Positions 15,082 to 22,931 of a DNA stretch of 39,605 nucleotides are shown in pieces (positions within the stretch are counted from its first letter, which is position 1; each line of letters starts with the position of its first letter). Below the pieces are notes generated by a model. It saw only the letters and a program-made list of their open reading frames with translations. It was not told where the DNA came from and did not search any database. The translations under genes were made by a program, and so were the position numbers. The stretch spans positions 1-39,605 of the forward strand of contig NZ_SMJZ01000068.1 of NCBI RefSeq assembly GCF_004348345.1, read 5' to 3'. The stretch is from Nonomuraea longispora (lineage in GTDB: Bacteria; Actinomycetota; Actinomycetes; Streptosporangiales; Streptosporangiaceae).

Positions 15082-17484
15082 GTGAAAGCCGAGAGAGACC
15101 GTGAAAGCCGGGAAGCGCCCCGAAGCCTCGTCGCACCCCTGGACGCCTTCGGCCATGACGATCTGGCCGTGGCCGGCGGCAAGGGCGCGAACCTGGGGGA
15201 GCTGGTCAGGAAGGGCCTGCCGGTGCCGGGTGGTTTCGTCGTCACCACCCACGCGTACGGGCTGGTCGCGCAGGGCCATGACACGCGCGAGTACTTCGAG
15301 CGAGCCGAACTGGCCGCCGACCTGGCGGAGGCGATCGCCGACGCCTACGCCGGTCTCGGCGGCGGGCCCGTCGCCGTGCGCTCCAGTGCCACCGCCGAGG
15401 ACCTGCCGGGGGCCGCGTTCGCCGGTCAGCAGGACACCTACCTCAACGTGGTCGGCGAGGAGGCGCTGTTCGACGCCGTGCGCCGCTGCTGGGGTTCGTT
15501 GTGGACCGATCGCGCGAAGGCCTACCGTGCGAGGTTGGCCATCGACGGTTCAGGGGTGCGGATCGCGGTGGTGGTGCAGAGCATGGTGGAGGCCGAGACG
15601 GCCGGGGTCATGTTCACCGCGAACCCCGTCACCGGCGACCGCGCGCAACTCGTCATCGACGCCAGCAGCGGCCTCGGGGAGGCCGTCGTCTCCGGGCTCG
15701 TCACGCCCGACCACTATGTGGTCGGCGCCTCTGGGAACGTCGACTTCACTCCGGGCCGCCGCGAGGTGGTCATCCGGGGTACCTCCGGCGGCGGCGTCAG
15801 CCGCGAGACCGGCGCGGCGGACGCCGCCGAGCGGCTGCCCGATGCGGTGGTGGAGGAACTGGCCCGGCTCGGCCGGGACGTCGCCGCGCACTTCGGGCGC
15901 CCCCAGGACATCGAGTGGGCCTACGCGGGCGGCCGGGTGCACCTGCTGCAGGCGCGGCCGATGACCGCGCTGCCGCCGCCACCGGTCGGGAAGCTCAACC
16001 CGATCCAGCGCCGGCTGGTGACCGTTCTGCTCGAATACCTCCCTGAGCGGCCGTACCCGATCGACGTGACGACCTGGCTGCCGTACGGCCCGGCCGCGCT
16101 CATGCGCAAGATCACGTCCTCGTTCGGGATCCGGGGCGCGTTCGAGAACTTCCTGCGCGAGGAGGACGGGGTCGTCTACCAGCTCGTGCCGCCGAAACCG
16201 CATCCGACGCCGAGGATGTTGCTCACCCCGTTCCGGCTCCTCGCCAGGGCCAGACGGTACGACCCCGCCCGCTGGACCGAGGACCCGCGCTACCTCGACT
16301 ATCTCCACCGGGCCAGGGAGCTGGCCTCGCGCGATCTCGGGTCGATGCCGTGGGAGCGGCTGGTCCGCGTGCCGAGGGAGGTGCTCGACGTCGTGCAGCC
16401 GGTGGCCGGCCTGCGCATGGACTACCTGCCGGGCTCGGGGCTCGCGCTGCTGCGGCTGCTGATGGCGGTCCGGCTGCTGGGCCGCCGCGAGCTGTTCGGC
16501 GACCTGCTGTACGGGGCGCGTACCCGTACCACCGACGCCAACGAGGCGCTGGAGCGGCTCGCGCGGGTGGCCAGGCGCACCGGAGCGCTCGACGCGGACC
16601 CGTTGCCGGCCGAGTTCGAGGGCGAGTTGCGGAAGTTCCTCGCCGAGTACGGTCACCGGGAGACGTCGAGCCCCATCCTCGTCACCCCGCCGACCTGGGC
16701 GGACGCTCCTGAGGCCGTGCTCGGCCTGGTCAGGGCGCTGGCCGGCGCCCCACCCGGGAAGAAGGAGGGCGAGGACGCGCTCGACCGCCTGCTCCGTCAC
16801 CCGCGCCTGCGTTCCGAGCGCCGCCGCGCCCGGGTGCGGCGCTGGGTGGCGGCGGCCCGCGCGGGCGTCGCCTTCCGCGAGGACAGCCACTTCTCCTTCA
16901 CGCTGCCGCAGCCCGTCCTGCGCAGGTCGCTGGTGGAGATCGGCCGCCGCCTGGCCGACGTGTGGGTGCTCGACCGGCCCGAGGACGTCTTCCACCTGCG
17001 GCTGGAGGAGCTCGAAGCGATCGGGGACGTCACCGCGCTGTCCGTGGACGACAGGGAGCGGCTGCGCGAGAAGGTCAGGGCGCGGGCGGCCAAGCGGGAG
17101 GAGCTGTCCGGTGTGCGGCTGATCGACCCGGCCGCGGTCTTCCCGTCCCGCGCGACGGGCGACGCGCTGCTCACCGGGTCGCCCGCGAGCGGCGGCGTCG
17201 CGACCGGGCCGGTGAAGCTGATCAGGGAGCCGGCCGACTTCGGCAAGCTGAAGGGCGGCGACGTGCTCGTCTGCCCGTACACGAACCCCTCGTGGACGCC
17301 GCTCTTCCAGCAGGCGGCGGCCGTGGTCGTCGACACGGGCGGCGCGGGCTCGCACGCGGCGATCGTGGCCAGGGAGTACGGCATCCCGGCCGTCATGGGC
17401 ACGGGCACGGGCACGTCGGTGCTCCAGGACGGCGACATCGTCACCGTCGACGGCGGCGCGGGCACGGTCGCCCGCGTTACCTAA
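15082..17484 (+). CDS. PEP-utilising phosphotransferase, rifampin phosphotransferase-like
   Basis: An 800-residue three-domain enzyme. Residues about 15-315 are the PEP/pyruvate-binding ATP-grasp domain (GGKGANLGEL, VRSSATAEDLPGAAFAGQQDTYLNV, FTANPVTGDR, ending IEWAYAGGRVHLLQARP). The middle, about 320-690, is the variable substrate-binding region. The C-terminal swivelling domain has GGAGSHAAIVAREYGIP with His758 as the phosphate carrier. Order and length match rifampin phosphotransferases, which inactivate rifamycins using ATP; PEP synthase itself is arranged differently. Start GTG 15082 follows GAGGAG. No clear rifamycin-associated element is seen upstream, so the substrate may be another drug or metabolite. 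Confidence 0.85.
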   Translation: MKAERDRESREAPRSLVAPLDAFGHDDLAVAGGKGANLGELVRKGLPVPGGFVVTTHAYGLVAQGHDTREYFERAELAADLAEAIADAYAGLGGGPVAVRSSATAEDLPGAAFAGQQDTYLNVVGEEALFDAVRRCWGSLWTDRAKAYRARLAIDGSGVRIAVVVQSMVEAETAGVMFTANPVTGDRAQLVIDASSGLGEAVVSGLVTPDHYVVGASGNVDFTPGRREVVIRGTSGGGVSRETGAADAAERLPDAVVEELARLGRDVAAHFGRPQDIEWAYAGGRVHLLQARPMTALPPPPVGKLNPIQRRLVTVLLEYLPERPYPIDVTTWLPYGPAALMRKITSSFGIRGAFENFLREEDGVVYQLVPPKPHPTPRMLLTPFRLLARARRYDPARWTEDPRYLDYLHRARELASRDLGSMPWERLVRVPREVLDVVQPVAGLRMDYLPGSGLALLRLLMAVRLLGRRELFGDLLYGARTRTTDANEALERLARVARRTGALDADPLPAEFEGELRKFLAEYGHRETSSPILVTPPTWADAPEAVLGLVRALAGAPPGKKEGEDALDRLLRHPRLRSERRRARVRRWVAAARAGVAFREDSHFSFTLPQPVLRRSLVEIGRRLADVWVLDRPEDVFHLRLEELEAIGDVTALSVDDRERLREKVRARAAKREELSGVRLIDPAAVFPSRATGDALLTGSPASGGVATGPVKLIREPADFGKLKGGDVLVCPYTNPSWTPLFQQAAAVVVDTGGAGSHAAIVAREYGIPAVMGTGTGTSVLQDGDIVTVDGGAGTVARVT

Positions 17485-17485
17485 G

Positions 17486-18085
17486 ATGCGTGTCATGGTC
17501 ACCGACCACCGCAAGCTGCCGCGGCGCCGGGGAGAGGCGCTCCACGCGGCCATCTACCAGGCGACGCTCGACGAGCTGGCCGAGGTCGGCTACACCGGGC
17601 TGACCATGGAACGGGTCGCCGAGCGGGCGAGGGCCAGCAAGGCCTCGCTCTACCGGCGCTGGCCCTCCCGCATCGAGCTGGTGATGGAGGCGGTCTACAG
17701 CTCGCTGCCCACCCCGGAGTCCTCGCCCGACACCGGCAACCTCCGCGACGACCTGGTGGCGATGCTGAGCCGTACGGCGCAGGCGTTGTCGGGCCCGGCC
17801 GGCGAGGCGATGCGCGGCCTGCTCGGTGAGGCGCTGCGCAGCGAGTCGCCGCTGAGCGCCATGCGCAGGAGCACGCAGGGCGTCGGGAGGAAGATGATGG
17901 AGGAGGTCGTCCGCCGGGCCGTCGAGCGGGGCGAGGTCGATCCCCGCGACGTCACCCCTCGACGGCTCGACACCGGGCAGGCGCTGCTACGGCACCATTT
18001 CCTCTTCCAGGGCACGCCCATCCCGGACAGCCTCGTGGTCGAGATCGTGGACGAGGTGCTGGTGCCGCTGCTCAAACGGCGGTGA
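17486..18085 (+). CDS. TetR/AcrR-family transcriptional regulator
   Basis: A 199-residue regulator starting one base after the phosphotransferase stop; ATG 17495 is an alternative start. The N-terminal helix-turn-helix reads AIYQATLDELAEVGYTGLTMERVAERARASKASLYRRWPSRIELV, the standard TetR form. The rest is a helical ligand and dimer domain. Tight spacing means it is co-transcribed with the phosphotransferase. It is a candidate repressor of the two operators in front of the MFS gene, since no other TetR is near. Its end overlaps the convergent membrane-protein gene by 14 bases. Confidence 0.9.
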   Translation: MRVMVTDHRKLPRRRGEALHAAIYQATLDELAEVGYTGLTMERVAERARASKASLYRRWPSRIELVMEAVYSSLPTPESSPDTGNLRDDLVAMLSRTAQALSGPAGEAMRGLLGEALRSESPLSAMRRSTQGVGRKMMEEVVRRAVERGEVDPRDVTPRRLDTGQALLRHHFLFQGTPIPDSLVVEIVDEVLVPLLKRR

Positions 18086-18938
18086 GCGGGCTTGTCACGG
18101 TCCGGCTCCGCCTGAGCGCGTGCCGCGCGGCCAGCCCGGCCATGCAGACGCTGACCAGCGCGCTCACGGTGACCGCCGCCGCGAACGTCCACGGCGCCTG
18201 CGCCAGACCGAGCAGCGTCAGAGCCGCGACGGGCAACCAGGCCAGCGCGGTGACGATGGCCGCCACCGCGAGCACCTTGGCGCCGGTCCCGGCCTCGGAC
18301 GTCAGCGAGGGAACCTCCGCCGCCACCGTGAACACGGGCAACGACAACGCCAGGACGCCCGGGACGAAGAAGCCGCCCGTCATCGCGTCGCCAAGAGGCC
18401 CGGCCGAGGCCGTCGCGTAGGAGAGGTAGCCCAGCAGCACGATGGGGACGGCGACGGAGAGCGCCGTCGTGACCACGCGCCGAGCCCTCTCACGCGTCAC
18501 GAGCCCATGCACGGGGTCGTCCATGGCGCCGCGGGCGGCGAGCACGACCGGCGTCATCGCCAGTGCTCCCATGACGCCCGCCGTGGCGAACAACGACGTC
18601 GCCATGCCCTGCAGCGTCTGGGCGAGCGTCCCCATGTCGGTGGCCTCGGCCCAGGCGCGGTGCAGGCTCTGCCGGTCGCGGGTACTCGGATTCCACAGGA
18701 ACCACAGAGCGGCGCCCAGGACGTACAGGACGGCGGTGGCGGGAACGCGGAACGGCCGCCGTCCCGGGATGCGCCGGTGGTGGAGCCACGCGTCGGCCGC
18801 GCCCCCGATCAGGTCGAGCACCGTGCGCACGCGCACCGGCCGGGAGGCGACCAGGTCGGCGACCTCGTCGCCGTAGCGCTGCCGCCACGCGTGCGGATAG
18901 AGGCTCACCATCGACCTGGCGATGACGCGCAGGATCAT
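18072..18938 (-). CDS. Multi-pass membrane protein paired with PadR
   Basis: A 288-residue protein whose first part, ARSMVSLYPHAWRQRYGDEVADLV, is the N-terminal segment typical of actinobacterial membrane proteins encoded next to PadR regulators. At least seven hydrophobic segments follow (for example AVLYVLGAALWFLW, VVTTALSVAVPIVLLGYLSYA, VLAVAAIVTALAWLPVAALTLLGL). No enzymatic motif is seen. ATG 18938 overlaps the PadR stop (ATGA), so the pair is translated together. It may be a membrane partner or target of a PadR-controlled stress response; function unknown. Confidence 0.8.
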   Translation of the reverse strand: MILRVIARSMVSLYPHAWRQRYGDEVADLVASRPVRVRTVLDLIGGAADAWLHHRRIPGRRPFRVPATAVLYVLGAALWFLWNPSTRDRQSLHRAWAEATDMGTLAQTLQGMATSLFATAGVMGALAMTPVVLAARGAMDDPVHGLVTRERARRVVTTALSVAVPIVLLGYLSYATASAGPLGDAMTGGFFVPGVLALSLPVFTVAAEVPSLTSEAGTGAKVLAVAAIVTALAWLPVAALTLLGLAQAPWTFAAAVTVSALVSVCMAGLAARHALRRSRTVTSPLTAV

Positions 18939-19264
18939 GTCGTCCCCCAGACGGTCGCGGTGCGCCGTGCGCCCGCCTGCTCGATGCGCCGCAGCGTGGC
19001 GAGCTGCTCCCGCAGCGCCTCGCGCCCCCTTTCCGTGATCCGGTACGGCTTGCGCCGCTCGGCCGTCTCGACCGCTTCGATCCACGCGCGCTCCTCCAGC
19101 CGCATCAGCGCGCCGTAGAGCGTGCCGGGCTCCAGCGCGGTGCCCGAGAACTTCTCGATGTCGTGGATCATCCGGTAGCCGTGTTTCTGCCCTTCGGCCA
19201 GGCTGATGAGCACCAGCAGCGCCACGTCGGTGAAGCGGCCGAGCTCGGATGTCTTCCGTGCCAT
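18935..19264 (-). CDS. PadR-family transcriptional regulator
   Basis: A 109-residue winged-helix protein: ALLVLISLAEGQKHGYRMIHDIEKFSGTALEPGTLYGALMRLEERAWIEAVETAERRKPYRITERGREALREQLATL. GTLYGALMRLEERAWIE is the PadR recognition-helix signature. It belongs to the short group lacking a long C-terminal domain. Start ATG 19264 has no ribosome site and lies 6 bases after TTTACT, suggesting a leaderless transcript. A palindrome just upstream is the likely autoregulatory site. It is translationally coupled to the membrane-protein gene. Confidence 0.9.
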   Translation of the reverse strand: MARKTSELGRFTDVALLVLISLAEGQKHGYRMIHDIEKFSGTALEPGTLYGALMRLEERAWIEAVETAERRKPYRITERGREALREQLATLRRIEQAGARRTATVWGTT

Positions 19265-19277
19265 GTAGTCAGTAAAA

Positions 19278-19296
19278 CTTAGTAAGTCTTACTGAG
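19278..19296. promoter_or_regulatory. Candidate PadR operator and promoter
   Basis: CTTAGTAAGTCTTACTGAG is a 19-base palindrome with one mismatched pair about a single central base, preceded by a related half (AGTAAAACTT at 19271-19280). It lies 13 bases upstream of the PadR start and includes the stop codon of the TetR gene at 19289-19291. It is strongly AT-rich compared with the surroundings, as expected for a promoter/operator. Confidence 0.6.
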
Positions 19297-19981
19297 CAAT
19301 CCCGATCGTGTCCGCCGCGAGTCGCATCGCGTGCTCGAACGCCGTCCTGTGGTTCTCGATCACGTTGTTGAACTGGCCGAACACCTCGAAGCCGACCCAC
19401 CCGTACAGCGCGGTCCACGCCGAGACGGCTCGCCAGATCACCGCGTCGGGCACGCCCGGCATGAGCTCGCGGAACGAGCCGGCGTCGCGTTCGAGCTCCT
19501 CGGGGGCGTGGTCCGCGGGCGGGGTGATCGCGCCGGCCTCCCAGGCGTCGGAGATGATCCGGCCGTACACGGCGACGTCGCGCACCCTGGCCGCGATGGT
19601 GTCCTGGGGCGCCTGGTAGCCGGGTACGGGGGAGCCGTAGATCAGGGCGTATTCGTGCGGGTGTGCGACGGCCCACTCGCGCACCGCGTGGCAGGCGGCC
19701 AGCCACCGTCCGGGGAAGTCGTCGCGGGGGCAGGCGGACCCGGCCTGTTCCACGGCCTCGCCCAGGGCGTTGTAACCGTCGACGATCAGCGCGGTGAGCA
19801 GGTCGTCGCGGCTCGGGAAGTAGCGGTAGATGGCCGAGGAGACCATGCCCATCTCCCGTGCGACGGCCCGCAGCGACAGGCCGCCCGCTCCCTCCGTGGC
19901 GAGCTGGCGCCGCGCGATGTCGGTGATCTCCCTGGTGAGCTCGGCCCTGACACGTTCTCTTGCGGTACGGCTGGCAGTCAT
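19289..19981 (-). CDS. TetR/AcrR-family regulator with TetR_C_13-like ligand domain
   Basis: A 230-residue regulator with helix-turn-helix EITDIARRQLATEGAGGLSLRAVAREMGMVSSAIYRYFPSRDDLLTALI. The C-terminal region (WLAACHAVREWAVAHPHEYALIYGSPVPGYQAP ... WTALYGWVGFEVFGQFNNVI) is that of a common actinobacterial TetR group; the exact C-domain family name is my estimate. Start ATG 19981 is used; the frame runs on upstream across the operators but without a start of quality. A -10-like GATAAT lies at 19991-19996. Two matched operators in the divergent gap suggest it represses itself and the SDR/oxidoreductase operon. Confidence 0.9.
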   Translation of the reverse strand: MTASRTARERVRAELTREITDIARRQLATEGAGGLSLRAVAREMGMVSSAIYRYFPSRDDLLTALIVDGYNALGEAVEQAGSACPRDDFPGRWLAACHAVREWAVAHPHEYALIYGSPVPGYQAPQDTIAARVRDVAVYGRIISDAWEAGAITPPADHAPEELERDAGSFRELMPGVPDAVIWRAVSAWTALYGWVGFEVFGQFNNVIENHRTAFEHAMRLAADTIGIAQ

Positions 19982-20015
19982 GCTCCACAGATTATCAGAG
20001 CGGTGCGAAAAAACG

Positions 20016-20028
20016 AGAGCACTGCTCT
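20016..20028. promoter_or_regulatory. TetR operator copy 1 (AGAGCA-C-TGCTCT)
   Basis: A perfect 13-base inverted repeat, AGAGCACTGCTCT. It falls about where the -35 of the TetR gene should be (17 bases from GATAAT at 19991-19996), so bound repressor would block that promoter. Confidence 0.7.
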
Positions 20029-20049
20029 TGACGGCCATCGCTCTTTTGA

Positions 20050-20064
20050 GAGAGCATCGCTCTC
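20050..20064. promoter_or_regulatory. TetR operator copy 2 (GAGAGC-ATC-GCTCTC)
   Basis: A perfect inverted repeat with a 3-base centre. Its core AGAGCATCGCTCT differs from copy 1 at only two central positions, 35 bases away. An extra half-site GCTCTT lies between at 20040-20045, near TTGACG at 20028-20033, which may be a -35 for the SDR operon. Confidence 0.7.
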
Positions 20065-20177
20065 GTAAGGAACGGGTGGTCACTGGAGCCCCGAGCCGGG
20101 CCGGCCACCTCCGCGGCCGCCTTCGCCGCGCTCTTCGTCAACGCGGTTCTCCGCATCGTCTGGAAGCAGGTCTGCAC

Positions 20178-21089
20178 ATGGGTAAGCACGTCGTCGTGGG
20201 CTCCGGCCAGGTCGGCACGCATCTGGCCGCCAAGCTCGTCGCGCAGGGCCACGAGGTCGTCGTCGTCACCCGCTCGGGCCGCGGTCCCGACGGGGCGGTC
20301 AAGGTGGCCGCCGACGTCGCCGACCAGGCCAGGCTCACCGAGCTCGCCAAGGGCGCCGACGTTCTCTACAACTGCGTCAACCCTCAGTACCACCGCTGGC
20401 TCACCGACTGGCCGCCGATGGCCGCGTCATTCCTGGCCGCCGCCGAGTCGAGCGGCGCCGTGCTGGTGATCCTCGGCAACCTCTACCCGTACGGGCCGGT
20501 CTCCGTGCCGATGACGGAGGACCTGCCGCTCGCCTCCACCACCCCCAAGATGCGAGTACGCGCGAAGATGTGGACCGACGCGCTGGCCGCGCACGAGGCC
20601 GGCCGGATCAGGGTGACCGAGGTGCGCGGCTCCGACTACTTCGGGCCGGGCGCGACCGACCAGTCCTACCTGGGCGAACGCTTCATCGGGCCGCTCAGGG
20701 CGGGCAAGACCGTCCCGCTCGTCTGGCCGGCCGACATGCCGCACAGCTGGACGTACCTGCCGGACGTGGCCGACGCGCTGATCACGGCGGGCGGGGACGA
20801 GCGGGCCTGGGGCAGGCCGTGGCACGTGCCCACCGGCGCGCCGCTGACCTTCCGCCAGCTGGGGGAGAAGATGGCCGTGCTGCTGGGGCGGCCCGCCCCC
20901 CGGATGAGGCAGCTGCCCTGGCCGCTGCTGCGGGCGGTGGGGGTGTTCTCGCCCTTCCTCGGCGAGCTGAAGCACACGCGCTACCAGTTCGTCGCGCCGT
21001 ACGTGCTCGACTCCTCGGCGTTCCAGCGTACGTTCGGCGTGGCGCCCACCCCGATCGAGGACGCGCTCAAGGCTACGCTCGACGCGTGA
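20178..21089 (+). CDS. NAD-dependent epimerase/dehydratase-type (atypical SDR) protein
   Basis: A 303-residue Rossmann protein with the dinucleotide motif VVGSGQVGTHLA at the N-terminus and the extended-SDR features LGNLYPYGP, RVTEVRGSDYFGPGA and WTYLPDVADALI. The usual YxxxK catalytic pair is not found at the expected place (TPKMRVRAKMW), so it may be an atypical SDR that binds NAD(P) with altered chemistry. Start ATG 20178 (MGKHVVV). Its stop overlaps the GTG of the next oxidoreductase, forming a two-gene operon opposite a TetR gene. Substrate unknown. Confidence 0.85.
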   Translation: MGKHVVVGSGQVGTHLAAKLVAQGHEVVVVTRSGRGPDGAVKVAADVADQARLTELAKGADVLYNCVNPQYHRWLTDWPPMAASFLAAAESSGAVLVILGNLYPYGPVSVPMTEDLPLASTTPKMRVRAKMWTDALAAHEAGRIRVTEVRGSDYFGPGATDQSYLGERFIGPLRAGKTVPLVWPADMPHSWTYLPDVADALITAGGDERAWGRPWHVPTGAPLTFRQLGEKMAVLLGRPAPRMRQLPWPLLRAVGVFSPFLGELKHTRYQFVAPYVLDSSAFQRTFGVAPTPIEDALKATLDA

Positions 21090-21973
21090 AGACAGCCCTG
21101 ATCGGCCTGGGCGACATCGCGGAGAAGGCCTACCTTCCGGTGCTCGCCGCCCAGCCCGCCCTCGACCTGCACCTCTGTACGCGCAACACGGCCCGGCTGG
21201 ACCGGCTCGGCGACACCTACCGGATCGCCGCCCGGTCGTCGAGCGTGGACGAAGTGATCAAGGCCGGCGTCGAGGCGGCGTTCGTGCACGCCGCGACCAA
21301 CGCCCACCCCGAGATCGTCGAGCCGCTGCTCAGGGCGGGTGTGCACGTCTACGTCGACAAGCCGATCGCCTACACCCTCGCCGAGTCCGAGCGGCTCGTG
21401 CGGCTGGCCAGGTCCGAGGGCCGGTCTCTGATGGTGGGGTTCAACCGCCGGCACGCGCCCGGATATGTCGGACTTGCCTCTCATCCACGCCATCTCCTCC
21501 TCATGGAGAAAAATCGCGCTAATCACCCCGACGCGCCCCGACGGGTGATATTCGATGACTTCATCCACGTGGCGGACACCCTCAGATTCCTCGCGCCCGG
21601 CCCGGTCACCGACACCACGATCAGGACCCGCGTCCGCGACCGCCTGATCGAGCACATCGTCCTGGAGCTGTCCGGCGACGGTTTCACCGCCATCGGCGTC
21701 ATGAACCGGGTCGGCGGGGCCTCCGAGGAGTCCTGCGAGGCCATGGGCGACGGCGCCAAGCGGCGCGTGGTCAACCTCGGCGACGTCATCGAGTACAAGG
21801 GCGGCGAGAGCCTCGTCAGGCGGCCCGACTGGGTGCCGGTGGCCAGGCAGCGCGGCATCGAGCAGATCTGCCTGGAGTTCCTCGCCGCCGTACGCGAGGG
21901 CCGGGTGATCGACGCCGGCGACGCCCTGGCCACCCACGCGCTCTGCGAGCAGATCGCCGAGCACGCCGCCTGA
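21086..21973 (+). CDS. Gfo/Idh/MocA-family oxidoreductase
   Basis: A 295-residue NAD(P)-dependent enzyme. The N-terminal Rossmann domain shows ALIGLGDIAEKAYLPVL, and VHVYVDKPIAYTLAESERLV holds the conserved EKP-type lysine motif, here DKP. The C-terminal alpha/beta domain is shorter than usual (family typically 330-380). Members oxidise or reduce sugars and related polyols. GTG 21086 overlaps the SDR stop (GTGA), so both are made together and presumably act in one pathway controlled by the divergent TetR. Substrate cannot be read. Confidence 0.88.
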   Translation: MKTALIGLGDIAEKAYLPVLAAQPALDLHLCTRNTARLDRLGDTYRIAARSSSVDEVIKAGVEAAFVHAATNAHPEIVEPLLRAGVHVYVDKPIAYTLAESERLVRLARSEGRSLMVGFNRRHAPGYVGLASHPRHLLLMEKNRANHPDAPRRVIFDDFIHVADTLRFLAPGPVTDTTIRTRVRDRLIEHIVLELSGDGFTAIGVMNRVGGASEESCEAMGDGAKRRVVNLGDVIEYKGGESLVRRPDWVPVARQRGIEQICLEFLAAVREGRVIDAGDALATHALCEQIAEHAA

Positions 21974-21996
21974 CCTCTGGGCAGTGCCCGCCGGAC

Positions 21997-22020
21997 GCCG
22001 CCCGGCCCGCGACGGGCGGC
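21997..22020. terminator. Hairpin between oxidoreductase and protease genes
   Basis: GCCGCCC at 21997-22003 pairs with GGGCGGC at 22014-22020 over a 10-base loop, 24 bases after the oxidoreductase stop and before the convergent protease stop. A bidirectional terminator is likely. Confidence 0.55.
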
Positions 22021-22054
22021 CCCGTCGCGCGTGCCCGAGCCGCGTCCGGACGGC

Positions 22055-22879
22055 TCAGCCGCGCTGCCTGAGCCGCATCGTCCGGTCGGCCCTGGCGAAC
22101 ATGCGCTTGAACGGCTTTTCACCGAGCCGGGCGAGCACGGTGTACCCCTTCGAGTCGCTCAGCGGGCTGGACGACGACACGACCCCCGCCACGGAGCCGC
22201 CGTACATCGCGGGCCCGCCGCTGCCGCCGGCGGCGGCGTGGCAGTTGCGGGTGACCATCAGCCCCGGCCCCTCGAAGACCGCCTCCGACGCGTCACCCAC
22301 ACACCGGTACAGCCGGGTGCCCGGATACCCCTTGCCCGCCGGGTAGCCCAGCAACTCCAGGCCCTCCAACGTGGCGCCCTTGGCCGTGGTCATCGCCGGC
22401 AGCCCCCGGCCGGTCACGGCCTCCAGCGGGCGCTTGCCGCGCCCGACCCCCACCAGCCCGATGTCGTACGGCAGCAGCCCCGGCGAGTACGGCCGGTTGC
22501 GCCACCTCGCCGGCACCCACGTGCGCACGGCGGGCCAGACGCCGAGCCCCGGCCGCCCGCCGTCGTAGCCGGGCAGGAAGGCCAGGTTCTCGAGCGACCG
22601 GCCGTGGTTGTAGAGGCAGTGCGCGGCCGTCAGCACGAGGCTGCGGCTGCGCGAGCCGATCACCGTGCCGCCGCACAACACGTCCCGCCGGGAGACGGGG
22701 TCGTGACCGAGCAGCACCCCGGTGAGGCGCCGCGCCCCCGCGTAGGGGCGCGCGACCGGCGCGTAGCCGAGGCGGTCCCCGTCAGGCGTCAGGACACGGG
22801 CGGAGGGCACGTTGCGCTGGGACACCTCGGTGACGGCGGTCGGGTCGATCAGGGCGAGGGACAACACCAACCTGAGCAC
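22055..22879 (-). CDS. Secreted trypsin-like serine protease
   Basis: A 274-residue chymotrypsin-fold protease with the full triad: His87 in TAAHC, Asp139 in PYDIGLV and Ser220 in AAAGGSGGPAM. Cys69-Cys88 (LCGG, AHC) would form the usual disulfide near the histidine, and a second pair surrounds the serine (YRCVGD, RNCHA). The start GTG 22879 gives a short hydrophobic leader MLRLVLSLALI, probably a signal peptide, followed by a pro-region. It resembles the glutamyl-endopeptidase-like secreted group of actinobacteria. It is a monocistronic gene; substrate preference is not predictable. Confidence 0.88.
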   Translation of the reverse strand: MLRLVLSLALIDPTAVTEVSQRNVPSARVLTPDGDRLGYAPVARPYAGARRLTGVLLGHDPVSRRDVLCGGTVIGSRSRSLVLTAAHCLYNHGRSLENLAFLPGYDGGRPGLGVWPAVRTWVPARWRNRPYSPGLLPYDIGLVGVGRGKRPLEAVTGRGLPAMTTAKGATLEGLELLGYPAGKGYPGTRLYRCVGDASEAVFEGPGLMVTRNCHAAAGGSGGPAMYGGSVAGVVSSSSPLSDSKGYTVLARLGEKPFKRMFARADRTMRLRQRG

Positions 22880-22931
22880 CCGGCCAGCCTAAGGCGAAGA
22901 TGATCAGACCTCTGACCTGCGACATTCCTCT

